A stretch of 38,822 nucleotides of DNA from a virus. This document shows, piece by piece, positions 8,934 to 16,921 of the stretch. A program made the position numbers and the translations under genes. The stretch covers positions 1 to 38,822 of IMG/VR virus record IMGVR_UViG_3300024256_000025, one strand, 5' to 3'. Positions within the stretch are counted from its first letter, which is position 1, and every line of letters begins with the position of its first letter. The notes under the pieces are model-generated. The model ran no database searches. It saw nothing but the letters and a program-made list of their open reading frames with translations, and had not been told where the DNA came from.

Positions 8934-9515
8934 ATGGGCGGTTTTTGGAGCGGAGAAAGAAATAAAGTAGTTGAACCAAAGAGAGCTTTTAGATGGCTAA
9001 TTAACTTTCCAGGAGATGCCTCGACAGGTATTGAAAGTTGGGTCGCAACAGAAGTAAACAAGCCAGGGTTTGCAATTGGAGAAACTGAGCACGGATTTTT
9101 GAATTACAAGTTCAATTATCCAGGGCATATCAAGTGGGATGACGTATCATTAACAATTGTAGATCCAGTCGATACAGATCAGACAGTTCAGTTAGTTGCA
9201 ATGTTGGAGAAAGCAGGATATAGAGTCCCTCCTTCTCTGATCGATAGTCGCGGTCAAATTAATGTTCAAACCATTTCAAAGAAAGAAGCAACAAATGCGG
9301 TTGGGTCAATCACTATTGCCCAATACGGATCTGGAGACACTAAAGTAGAAGAGTGGGAACTTCACAATGCATGGATTAAAGAATGCAAGTTTGGAAAGCT
9401 TTCCTACGATTCAGAAGATCTTGTAAAGATTGAACTTGTATTAAAATATGACTGGGCGACTCTTCGAACTGCAGGCGATCACTCTTTGGCCAATATGACA
9501 AGTCCACTTAACTAA
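8934..9515 (+). CDS. Tail tube protein, T4 gp19-like
   Basis: A 193-residue tube subunit; hexamers stack to form the inner DNA channel. The sequence shows the tube-fold pattern: an N-terminal RAFRWLINFPG strand, EVNKPGFAIGETEHGFLNYK (the loop typical of gp19-like proteins), IKWDDVSLTIVDPVD, and C-terminal ELHNAWIKECKFGKLSYDSE then VKIELVLKYDWA. The length fits the family (T4 gp19 is 163). SD AAAGGAG lies upstream of ATG. Confidence 0.9.
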   Translation: MGGFWSGERNKVVEPKRAFRWLINFPGDASTGIESWVATEVNKPGFAIGETEHGFLNYKFNYPGHIKWDDVSLTIVDPVDTDQTVQLVAMLEKAGYRVPPSLIDSRGQINVQTISKKEATNAVGSITIAQYGSGDTKVEEWELHNAWIKECKFGKLSYDSEDLVKIELVLKYDWATLRTAGDHSLANMTSPLN

Positions 9516-9541
9516 TCAAAACAAACAAAAAAGAGGTATAA

Positions 9542-10408
9542 ATGTCAAACAATAGACGAAACGAGGAACGCATGAAGACGGTTCCACACGACATAGCTAT
9601 GTCTGCAATGTCGCCAAATCAAGAAAGTAAACCAGCACCATTCTCATTTGTAGTTCCTACTACATTTGTTGACCTTCCATCCAGAGGGAGACATTACACA
9701 GAGGGACATCCCTTTCATAATCAAAATCAAGTAGAAATCAGAGAGATGACAGCAAAGGATGAAGATCTGTTAACATCAAAGGCATTAATCAAGAAAGGTG
9801 TTGTAATTGATAGATTTGTTCAAAACATTTTAATGGACAAGTCTGTTAACGCAGAAACTCTTTTGATTGGCGATAAGAATGCCATTATTGTTGCAGCAAG
9901 AATCGCAGCATACGGTTCAGTTTATGAGGGTTCTGCTGTTTGTCCTTCTTGTGGAGAAACTTTTGATAACTCTTTTGAGTTAGGAGACCTTGAAATTTAT
10001 GAAGGGAATGACTACGAAGATTATGATATTTCGAAAACAGAGAATAATACATTCATCATCCACATTCCAAAACTAGATGTTGATATTGAAACGAGATTGA
10101 TCACAGGAAAGGAAGAAAAAAAGTTAGCAAGAATGGCCAAAGGAAAAAAGAAGAATAACCTTCCAGAAGCACCATTGACAGATATGTTAAAACTGATCAT
10201 CGTATCGGTAGCAGAGAATAGGGATTCATTTTTAATTGATCAGCTTTTGGACGTACTCCCAGCATCAGATTCTAGATATTTAAGAGCAGCATATGCTAAG
10301 GTAGTGCCAAATATCGACATGAAGAGAGAAATCGTATGCCCAGAATGTGATGCAGTCAATGAAGTCGAGGTGCAGCTATCTGCTGACTTTTTTTGGCCTA
10401 AGCGATAA
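9542..10408 (+). CDS. T4 gp26-like baseplate/hub protein, candidate tail assembly chaperone
   Basis: A 288-residue protein of the T4 baseplate (gp26) family. Recognisable features are FVDLPSRGRHYTEGHPF near residue 43, then VEIREMTAKDEDLLTSKALI and LLIGDKNAIIVAARIAAYG, followed by two zinc-ribbon halves (CPSCG near residue 142 and CPECD near 268). The last codons (residues 283-285) run through TTTTTTTGG before TAA. A second frame encoding a conserved small tail protein continues in +1. Its position between tube and tape measure equals that of lambda G/T or Mu chaperone genes, so a chaperone role with frameshifting is plausible. SD AAGAGG precedes ATG. Confidence 0.8.
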   Translation: MSNNRRNEERMKTVPHDIAMSAMSPNQESKPAPFSFVVPTTFVDLPSRGRHYTEGHPFHNQNQVEIREMTAKDEDLLTSKALIKKGVVIDRFVQNILMDKSVNAETLLIGDKNAIIVAARIAAYGSVYEGSAVCPSCGETFDNSFELGDLEIYEGNDYEDYDISKTENNTFIIHIPKLDVDIETRLITGKEEKKLARMAKGKKKNNLPEAPLTDMLKLIIVSVAENRDSFLIDQLLDVLPASDSRYLRAAYAKVVPNIDMKREIVCPECDAVNEVEVQLSADFFWPKR

Positions 10409-10571
10409 GTATCAAGAGAACATCTACGAACAGTTCTTTTTCTTAAAATATCATGGTGGTTGGAGTTTCATTGAAGCTTACAACTTGCCAATCGGATTAC
10501 GTAAGTGGTTTGTTGAGCGTCTAAATACTCAACTTGAAAAAGAGAAAGAAGCCAAAGAAGATAATAAATAA
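10347..10571 (+). CDS. Small conserved tail protein in the overlapping +1 frame (likely frameshift extension)
   Basis: The conserved part is residues from KYQENIYEQFFFLKYHGGWS to the end (FIEAYNLPIGLRKWFVERL, then a Lys/Glu tail). It resembles short proteins that follow the gp26-like gene in marine T4-like phages. The frame overlaps the end of the gp26-like gene by 62 bases. Possible starts GTG 10347, ATG 10350 and ATG 10359 lack Shine-Dalgarno sequences and give an unrelated N-terminal peptide; no ATG/GTG/TTG occurs near the conserved part. A +1 slip on the T7 run at 10388-10394 would fuse it in frame to the gp26-like protein. Translational re-initiation is the alternative. Confidence 0.65.
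   Translation: MMQSMKSRCSYLLTFFGLSDKYQENIYEQFFFLKYHGGWSFIEAYNLPIGLRKWFVERLNTQLEKEKEAKEDNK
10388..10394 (+). promoter_or_regulatory. Candidate +1 programmed frameshift site (seven T)
   Basis: The gp26-like frame reads GAC TTT TTT TGG. Phe-tRNA on TTT can move one base forward and still pair with TTT, giving GAC TTT TTT (T) GGC and entering the downstream frame at 10395. A -1 slip would meet a stop at once (TTG GCC TAA). So only +1 (or -2, as reported for Mu-like phages) joins the two frames. Confidence 0.45.
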
Positions 10572-10623
10572 CAATCCAATCTAATTATAGTGTACAACAT
10601 TTAATAATAGGGATAATTATATC

Positions 10624-10962
10624 ATGAACAAGAAGAACCCTCCAATCATCGATCTCGGAATGGCAAAAAGAAACACAACAGATGATAAGCAATTGTTAAA
10701 TGAGTGGCTTGATGTTTTGGGAGCTTGGATAGAACATATCCTTGGAGGAATGTTTGGTAAATCTTCCTTATCAGGAACAGTCAAAGGAACGCAATCAGAA
10801 ATTCAAGCTTTTTCTAATGCTCTGGCAGGGGAAAAGAGATATATGGAAGCATACAAAAGGTATGGCCTTGACAATCAGGCGACTTTGAATAACAAATATA
10901 AGCTTGAAGATGCAGTACGCAAATTTGAGCAAGAAACAAAATTAAAGTGGCCCTTTAAATAA
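10624..10962 (+). CDS. Small conserved tail-module protein, function unknown
   Basis: A 112-residue hydrophilic protein, N-terminus MNKKNPPIIDLGMAKRN and C-terminus ending in KLKWPFK. The region AFSNALAGEKRYMEAYKRYG followed by LDNQATLNNKYKLEDAVRKF looks helical and resembles small proteins of unknown role just before the tape measure in T4-like phages. AGGGAT lies upstream of ATG at long spacing. It may assist tape measure or baseplate assembly; this is inferred from position only. Confidence 0.6.
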   Translation: MNKKNPPIIDLGMAKRNTTDDKQLLNEWLDVLGAWIEHILGGMFGKSSLSGTVKGTQSEIQAFSNALAGEKRYMEAYKRYGLDNQATLNNKYKLEDAVRKFEQETKLKWPFK

Positions 10963-10977
10963 GGAAACTGTAAGACA

Positions 10978-13185
10978 ATGGCGGATAAGAACTACTCTGA
11001 AGAGATTGCAGCAACAAGAGAAATAATCAAACTCGGGAAAGAGAGAACCAAGGTCATGGAAGATATGGTTAGGGTTAGACTGCAAGCTGAAGTTTTGAAT
11101 AAAGAAATTCTTGATGCCCAATCTGGAGAAATTGAATTAACAGAGGAAGAGATTGGTTTAAAGCAGGATTTATTAGACATTGCTCTTGAAAACATCGAAA
11201 CACAAAAAACCTCAGTTAAAGCGCAAGAGTCGGCAATCCAAGTTCAAAAAGAAAGAATAAAACTACTAAGATTAGAAGTAGAAGTAGACAAAGAAAAGGA
11301 AGAACAATCAAAAAAGACAGAACAAGCTTTAGGAGGATTTGACAAAGTTTTAAAAAGCATCGCCTTAAGATACACATTGGTATCTTCAGATGCATTTAAG
11401 AATTCTCTTACTGGTCAGATCGTAGAAATGAAAAAGCTTGGATATACTTCTAAACACCTTTTGAAATCGATGGGTGAAATTTACACTGCCGGGAATATTG
11501 GAGCATCAATTTTAAGCAAAGTTAAAGTATCAACAGCGGGATTAGTAGCAGAACTGTTTTCTGCAAGAGAAAGATTCTTTGCAACAACTGGTGCGATGGA
11601 AGACTACACATCAGTAATGACAGAATCGTATTATGCGAACTTAGATGTTGGGATGTCGATGGGAGAAACTTCAGAAGCTTTTGCAAAACTATACACAGAG
11701 ATGAGAACATTTACAGAAGTAAGCGATGAAACGCAAATATCTCTTGTCAAAACTGTTGGAGCACTAACAAAATTGGGAGTATCGAATGCTCCGAAGATGT
11801 TGGATGATCTTGTCAAAGCTTTTTACATGACAGAAAGTGCAGCAGAATTGACAATTAGGCAAGTTGCAGGATTGGCAAAAGAACTTAATATCTCAATGGG
11901 GAAGATGACAAGCGACTTTGCATCAGCAATGAGTATGATGGCAGCACACGGGGATAAAGGACAAAAAGTATTTGAAGGATTGCAACGAATATTTAAAGCA
12001 ACAGGAATTGAAATGCAAAACTTGTTGGCAATTGTGGGGCAATTTGACACATTTAAAGGTGCTGCAGAAGTGGCAGGACAATTGAATGCAGTTTTGGGTG
12101 GACCTTTGTTGAATGCAATCGATCTCGTTAATGCATCAGAAGAGAAGAGAATTTCAATGTTGAGACAGTCTCTTGATTTGACAAACAAATCGTGGGACTC
12201 GCTAGACAAGTATAACAGATTGGCAATTATGAATGCTGCAGGAATTAAAGACATGACTGTTGCAAACAAATTATTTGGACAATCATTTAGCGAATATCGA
12301 AAGGCAGTTTCTGGGATGAAAGCTTTGGCAGTAACTCAAGAGCAATTGGCAGATGCAGCAAAGGATGCAACATCATTTTTACAAAAAGTAAAGTTGCTTG
12401 GATATCAACTTGCAGTACTTGTTGAGCCAATTGTATCACTTCTTTCCTGGATGGTCGATGGATTGTTGAACGTGTCAAAGGGCATGAAATGGTTTGGAGC
12501 AGTTTTGGCAGTTCTTGGCATTGTTTTAATGACGTTCGGAGCAAAAACAGCACTTGCGGCAGGAACAATCAAGCTTCTTGGATTGGCAGGGGCAACTGCA
12601 GCGCCTGGATTAATTTCTCTTGGTGTGGCAGGAAAGATGGCATCTCCAGGAGTTGCGTTGTTTGGAGCATCTTTGGCAATTGTTGCATTTAGTGTAGGCT
12701 TGATTGTTGGAAGTATTGGATATCTAATTAACAGTTTTGCAAACCTATTCACAAGCATTGGCAATTTATCAGGGGCAAGCTTTTCAGGGGTTGTTGATGG
12801 AATCAAAGGAATGGGCAGCGTTCTTGATGAATTACCTATGGATAAGTTGTATGCATTCGATTCTGCGTTAACCAATACAAGAGCAATTGGAGATTCAAGT
12901 ACAAAGATTGTTGAAGTATTTGACAGTATGACGACAGTTATGCAAGAAGCAAAGAATGCAGAATCAATGAACAATTTGGCAAAAGCACTGAATGGTTTGA
13001 CAAAGGCACTTGATGGAGGTGGTAGTAATGACACAACATCGGGCTCATCTGGGAAGAATGACACAACATCGGGCTCATCTGGGAAGAAAGTTGTGTTGAA
13101 GATTGATGATCGAGTTCTCGGAGAGGTTATTGTTGAGAATGTAAAAGAATTGTTAAATGACACCAACTTGACATTGGCGAGATAA
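10978..13185 (+). CDS. Tail tape measure protein
   Basis: A 735-residue protein with the layout of a tape measure. Residues 1-120 are a long charged coiled coil, 120-480 are mostly helical with Ala/Lys/Met-rich turns, 500-590 form several hydrophobic, membrane-like helices (WFGAVLAVLGIVLMTFGA; ASLAIVAFSVGLIVGSIGYL), and a low-complexity Ser/Gly linker precedes the last 30 residues. Tape measures set tail length and help DNA entry. At about 0.15 nm per residue this would give a tail near 110 nm (inference). It follows tube and chaperone-like genes and precedes baseplate genes, the normal order. Confidence 0.75.
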   Translation: MADKNYSEEIAATREIIKLGKERTKVMEDMVRVRLQAEVLNKEILDAQSGEIELTEEEIGLKQDLLDIALENIETQKTSVKAQESAIQVQKERIKLLRLEVEVDKEKEEQSKKTEQALGGFDKVLKSIALRYTLVSSDAFKNSLTGQIVEMKKLGYTSKHLLKSMGEIYTAGNIGASILSKVKVSTAGLVAELFSARERFFATTGAMEDYTSVMTESYYANLDVGMSMGETSEAFAKLYTEMRTFTEVSDETQISLVKTVGALTKLGVSNAPKMLDDLVKAFYMTESAAELTIRQVAGLAKELNISMGKMTSDFASAMSMMAAHGDKGQKVFEGLQRIFKATGIEMQNLLAIVGQFDTFKGAAEVAGQLNAVLGGPLLNAIDLVNASEEKRISMLRQSLDLTNKSWDSLDKYNRLAIMNAAGIKDMTVANKLFGQSFSEYRKAVSGMKALAVTQEQLADAAKDATSFLQKVKLLGYQLAVLVEPIVSLLSWMVDGLLNVSKGMKWFGAVLAVLGIVLMTFGAKTALAAGTIKLLGLAGATAAPGLISLGVAGKMASPGVALFGASLAIVAFSVGLIVGSIGYLINSFANLFTSIGNLSGASFSGVVDGIKGMGSVLDELPMDKLYAFDSALTNTRAIGDSSTKIVEVFDSMTTVMQEAKNAESMNNLAKALNGLTKALDGGGSNDTTSGSSGKNDTTSGSSGKKVVLKIDDRVLGEVIVENVKELLNDTNLTLAR
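13027..13086 (+). repeat. Perfect 30-bp tandem duplication in tape measure gene
   Basis: Two identical 30-bp units (13027-13056, 13057-13086) encode NDTTSGSSGK twice, residues 684-693 and 694-703. The absence of any difference suggests a recent slip or duplication in a flexible linker before the C-terminal domain. Confidence 0.95.
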
Positions 13186-13201
13186 AAATAGGATATAGAA
13201 A

Positions 13202-13978
13202 ATGGCATATATAAACGGACCAAAACAAGTCGCAAATGCAAACAATGCTTATGTGTGGTTATATCACGTATCAACAGGAAGGCAAATTAAGTTTATGTCT
13301 TGGCTAACTCAATACGAAGATAACTATGAATCAGATTGGAACCAAGAAGAAGTCTTTGGGAGAATGGATCCAATCCAGACATTTAAAGGAACAAAAAGAG
13401 TTTTATCATTGGGATGGGATGTTATTGCTGCAGATGTCAAAGAGGCAAAAGAAAATCTCAAATCTTGTGAGGCATTGTTTTCAATGCTATACCCAGTCTA
13501 CGAAGGAAAGAATGGTGGAGTAGGAAGAATGGTAGCTCCTCCTTTGTTTAAGATCAAATTTCTCAACCTGATCTGTGATTCAGACAAGCCATCTGCCAAA
13601 GATGCTCATCGCGGAGGATTATTAGGGACAGTTAAAGGATTTAAATATGATCCTGATGTTGAATCTGGATTCTTTATGACAAATGACAATGGCAACTCTG
13701 CCTTCCCTCAAAAGATTAACTTGAGCTTTACATTGACAGTTGCTCACACTCACAAATTGGGATGGGATTCGAAAGACGGTGCCAAAAGAGATAAGGGAAA
13801 CTTTCCATATGGTTTGAATTCAAAAGATGTAGTATCATTGAAAGATAATTCTTCAATGATTGTTGACAACACTTTGCCAACGATTGAGGAGAATGTTGCA
13901 GAGGAGGCAATCTTCGAGAGTGCAGAGGAGGCAATTCTTGATGCTAACGGAAACGCTATGAGTTTAAATTTAAGTTAA
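13202..13978 (+). CDS. Conserved virion protein, probable baseplate/tail-tube-cap component
   Basis: A 258-residue protein. Its core (FMSWLTQYEDNYESDWNQEE then VFGRMDPIQTFKGTKRVLSL and GWDVIAADVKEAKENL) is like a family in cyanophages and other T4-like phages annotated as virion structural protein. The middle, APPLFKIKFLNLI then GLLGTVKGFKYDPD, continues that match. The last 35 residues are acidic with a small internal repeat (EEAIFESAEEAIL). It lies between the tape measure and the LysM-like gene, suggesting a tube-to-baseplate joint. The exact T4 counterpart is not clear. Confidence 0.55.
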   Translation: MAYINGPKQVANANNAYVWLYHVSTGRQIKFMSWLTQYEDNYESDWNQEEVFGRMDPIQTFKGTKRVLSLGWDVIAADVKEAKENLKSCEALFSMLYPVYEGKNGGVGRMVAPPLFKIKFLNLICDSDKPSAKDAHRGGLLGTVKGFKYDPDVESGFFMTNDNGNSAFPQKINLSFTLTVAHTHKLGWDSKDGAKRDKGNFPYGLNSKDVVSLKDNSSMIVDNTLPTIEENVAEEAIFESAEEAILDANGNAMSLNLS

Positions 13979-13994
13979 CAATACGAGGTACAAC

Positions 13995-14339
13995 ATGACA
14001 AGAACAAGATACGATAACAGACAAAAGATGAGGAACAATGCAGAACAGTATCGTTCTTATTTCGATAAAAGAAATGTAAAACATATCAACCAATATAACA
14101 CACCAGAATTGTCATATCCATCAAGAGAACAGTTGAGAGACATAACAACAGTTCAGCACATATGGACATCTGGCGATAGTTATTGGAAATTGGCAGCAGA
14201 ACACTATGGAGATCCCAAGGTGTGGTGGGTTATTGCATTTTACAATCAAAAACCAACAGAGTTCCACGTTCAATTAGGAGAGCAGATAAACATTCCTTAT
14301 CCTCTAGATAGGATAATAACATTACTTACGATAGGATAA
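13995..14339 (+). CDS. LysM-type baseplate protein (gp53-like)
   Basis: A 114-residue protein with a basic N-terminal 50 residues and a LysM-like domain: HIWTSGDSYWKLAAEHYGDP then KVWWVIAFYNQKPTEFHVQL and GEQINIPYPLDRI. This arrangement is typical of small baseplate proteins such as gp53 of T4 or tail protein X-type LysM proteins that help connect hub and wedges. SD GAGGT lies before ATG 13995. The next gene starts five bases after its stop. Confidence 0.65.
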   Translation: MTRTRYDNRQKMRNNAEQYRSYFDKRNVKHINQYNTPELSYPSREQLRDITTVQHIWTSGDSYWKLAAEHYGDPKVWWVIAFYNQKPTEFHVQLGEQINIPYPLDRIITLLTIG

Positions 14340-14343
14340 CGAG

Positions 14344-16860
14344 ATGGGAACACCAAAGAAATTAGAGAAGAAAAGACTACAACCTCAATGCGTGTTAATG
14401 AATGCACCAGAGATCTTCCAAGATAGAAGTGATTTCAACAGAGAAGCTTGGGGAACTTATGAAGGAAAGACTGAAGACGAGCAAAAAGCAGCAATTGTAA
14501 AGGGGAAATTTAACAACCTCTCAGTTTTAACAGGGAATATTCAACTTCTCATTAATGAAATGGTATCAAAGAAGAATATGAATTCTGTTATTAACGAGAT
14601 TACCCCAGCACAGATGGCATCTTTAGTTCCAAAGATTCGTCTTTATGTAGTCAAACACAATTCTACTGGCAAGACCGTTCCTTTTGAAGTAGCCTTTCCT
14701 GATCATGTAGACCCCTATTCTGTTGATAAGATTCTTCAAGACAGAAAGGGAAGAGTAGAAGGATCAGGTATTAAAGATATTAGTTTTGATTTCTATGGAA
14801 CTAACATGGCAGAGACAAACAAGATGATTAAATGCAAGATTAAATATTATTTTGCATCAATGCAAGATGTCTTTGAAGTAAGAAAGATGAAAGAAGACTT
14901 GGAGCATAGTTTTGCAGATCTGATTATGTATGGTACACAAACTGTTGCGACAAAGAACGCTCTCTTAACACAGTCTGGGACATTCCATCACAGGGTTAGA
15001 TTGGTTGTTGGATGGAACTTGCCAACAGGACCAATTTTAAAAGAACTGTTTGACGATAGCCCAAAGCTTAAAGAAACATTAAAAAAGTTGAATATGGAAA
15101 TGTTCCTTGGACTAATCAGTCACAACATTGTATACAAAGAAGATGGAACGGTAGAAATTGATGCAGAGTATCAGGCAGCGATTGAAGGAGCTTTGGTAAG
15201 TCAAGATGCTGACGTTCTAAATCTATCAGATGTTGCAATTATGGAAGCACATAAAGATTTCGAAGAGCTTTTTGACATTTTCGAAGCGGCAAAAGAATTG
15301 CAAAAACACCTACAACAACAAAAGATAAAGATTGAGAATGTAGTCTTTTCTGGAGAGTCTCTTTCATCTAAGCCATCCTACAACGATACTCCGAATACGA
15401 CCTCTGTTAGTGTAAGAACTCATAAAGACATTGAAATCAGAAACTTTGCAAAATTAGTTGAAAGAATTCCCATTTCTTTTGGACTTTTGAGAAGGACGGG
15501 AAAAAATCTTTATTTTAAATCTATTGATGAAATTTTATCAGCAATTCAAAACGAAATTGACAAGGAAAGAAAAAAATATAAAGGAGAGGTATATTCTGCA
15601 TTTTTAAGAAGATTGTATTCATCTAACAAGATTTACAAAGCAATTGTAAGTGATCCTGTTGTCCTCGATATCTATAAAAACAAAGATGACGACGATAAGG
15701 ATGATGAACTAAAAAAGGTATTAAAAATTAATGATAATAATGTCGAGGTTAAGCAGATTGTAACAGGGAAAACGGGAAACGAAGCTCACTTTCTTCTTAA
15801 TAACAAGATGAAGAATGAAGCAAAAAAAGTAGATGCCAGTAATGTCAAAGAATTTGTAAATAACAGAATGAAAGTTGGAAAAGATGCTGTTGAAATCCCG
15901 TTTGTTTATTTTGGAGACTTTCTTGATCTTTGCTTTAGTTCGTATAATCCAAAAGAAAAAAAGGTACGATTTTTCTTGGGAACGTTAAGTTATGAAAATC
16001 CAATTGACGGTATTACTAAAAGTGTAAGTTTGGCATATTTGCCAATTAGCCTTGGACTACTTGAGACGTGGTTCTTTGAGTATGTTGTCGCAAGAGAAAA
16101 GCAAAAATACTATTTGAAAACACTAATCAGAGATGTCGTTACAACAATGATTAAGCCAATATTGGGCTCTGAATGTGTGTCTGACAAGCCCAATGATAAC
16201 CTTGTAACTGTAGGATTGGAGCACATTGTAGTTCCTGGACGTAAGCACTATGGAGGATGGGGGCAATATATCCCAACAGATACCAACGAAATTGACATTT
16301 CAATGATGAAAATTGCAAAGTTTGATGAAGATGTCTCGGAGAGTAATGATGCAGAAGCCCTTGAACACAGATGGACATACATTGTTCTCTATGTTAACAG
16401 TATAGCCTCAGATACTTTGTGGGGAAACGAGAAAGAAGATGAAGACAAAGGAATTCACCACTTCAGATTGGCACAAGATACTGGATTTTTAAAGAAGGTA
16501 ACGTTCCAAAAAACAACACAACAATATCTTCCAGAGGCCAGAGTGGAATCGGAAGGAACATTAGATGCTCACCAATTAAGGGACAAATATGATGCAGATG
16601 TTGTATTGTATGGTTTACCAATCTTTAGACCAGGACAATATATTTATGTAGATCCTACAGTATTGGGGGTTCCTTCTGAACATCTCGATACACTAGGGAT
16701 TGGCGGATATTACATGGTGATTGATGTTGCAAATAATCTATCAAGAGATAGATATGAAACTACACTAAAAGGAGTTTGGCAAACGGGTGCAGACTTGAAA
16801 AGATCCCGTATTCAAGCCCTAACTTCTGAGAATGGTGCTGAAGTGTTAGATAATCCCTAG
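14344..16860 (+). CDS. Large virion protein, probable baseplate hub/structural protein
   Basis: An 838-residue protein without a sure family. The N-terminal 300 residues include a conserved-looking stretch (PKIRLYVVKHNSTGKTVPFE; IKDISFDFYGTNMAETNKMI). A charged central part (residues about 300-530) has a DDDDKDDELKK loop. The C-terminal part (PIFRPGQYIYVDPTVLG; LGIGGYYMVIDVANNLSRDR; YETTLKGVW) reads like hub proteins of the gp27/late-control class, which bind the spike. Its position after the LysM gene supports a baseplate role. Similar-sized proteins occur at this place in T4-like marine phages. Confidence 0.5.
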   Translation: MGTPKKLEKKRLQPQCVLMNAPEIFQDRSDFNREAWGTYEGKTEDEQKAAIVKGKFNNLSVLTGNIQLLINEMVSKKNMNSVINEITPAQMASLVPKIRLYVVKHNSTGKTVPFEVAFPDHVDPYSVDKILQDRKGRVEGSGIKDISFDFYGTNMAETNKMIKCKIKYYFASMQDVFEVRKMKEDLEHSFADLIMYGTQTVATKNALLTQSGTFHHRVRLVVGWNLPTGPILKELFDDSPKLKETLKKLNMEMFLGLISHNIVYKEDGTVEIDAEYQAAIEGALVSQDADVLNLSDVAIMEAHKDFEELFDIFEAAKELQKHLQQQKIKIENVVFSGESLSSKPSYNDTPNTTSVSVRTHKDIEIRNFAKLVERIPISFGLLRRTGKNLYFKSIDEILSAIQNEIDKERKKYKGEVYSAFLRRLYSSNKIYKAIVSDPVVLDIYKNKDDDDKDDELKKVLKINDNNVEVKQIVTGKTGNEAHFLLNNKMKNEAKKVDASNVKEFVNNRMKVGKDAVEIPFVYFGDFLDLCFSSYNPKEKKVRFFLGTLSYENPIDGITKSVSLAYLPISLGLLETWFFEYVVAREKQKYYLKTLIRDVVTTMIKPILGSECVSDKPNDNLVTVGLEHIVVPGRKHYGGWGQYIPTDTNEIDISMMKIAKFDEDVSESNDAEALEHRWTYIVLYVNSIASDTLWGNEKEDEDKGIHHFRLAQDTGFLKKVTFQKTTQQYLPEARVESEGTLDAHQLRDKYDADVVLYGLPIFRPGQYIYVDPTVLGVPSEHLDTLGIGGYYMVIDVANNLSRDRYETTLKGVWQTGADLKRSRIQALTSENGAEVLDNP

Positions 16861-16865
16861 CTAAT

Positions 16866-16908
16866 GGAGGATACCCAGTTTCAGACCCAGGTCTGGACTA
16901 AGATGGGT
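16866..16908 (+). promoter_or_regulatory. Shine-Dalgarno followed by intercistronic hairpin, possible split ribosome binding site
   Basis: GGAGGA (16866-16871) is 50 bases before ATG 16922, too far to act directly. Between them the RNA can fold: CAGAC (16882-16886) with GTCTG (16891-16895) over loop CCAG, AGT (16877) with ACT (16897), and ACCC (16873) with GGGT (16905). Folding leaves about 14 unpaired bases between SD and start, similar in idea to the split ribosome binding site of T4 gene 25. No other SD is near ATG 16922. Confidence 0.45.
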
Positions 16909-16921
16909 TGCCAAAATAAAA

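Noticed and set aside
10380-10385. CTG codons with GAGGTG upstream as start for the small tail gene
   Set aside because: The spacing is suitable, but CTG initiation is rare; kept as a weaker alternative to frameshifting.
12405-13274. 289-codon open frame on the minus strand
   Set aside because: It lies across the tape measure gene and the start of the next gene; the protein is a low-complexity antisense shadow with no SD and no family resemblance.
13900-13940. Short repeat GCAGAGGAGGCAAT in the 258-residue protein gene
   Set aside because: Only two copies in an acidic coding tail; explained by simple codon repetition and of little weight.
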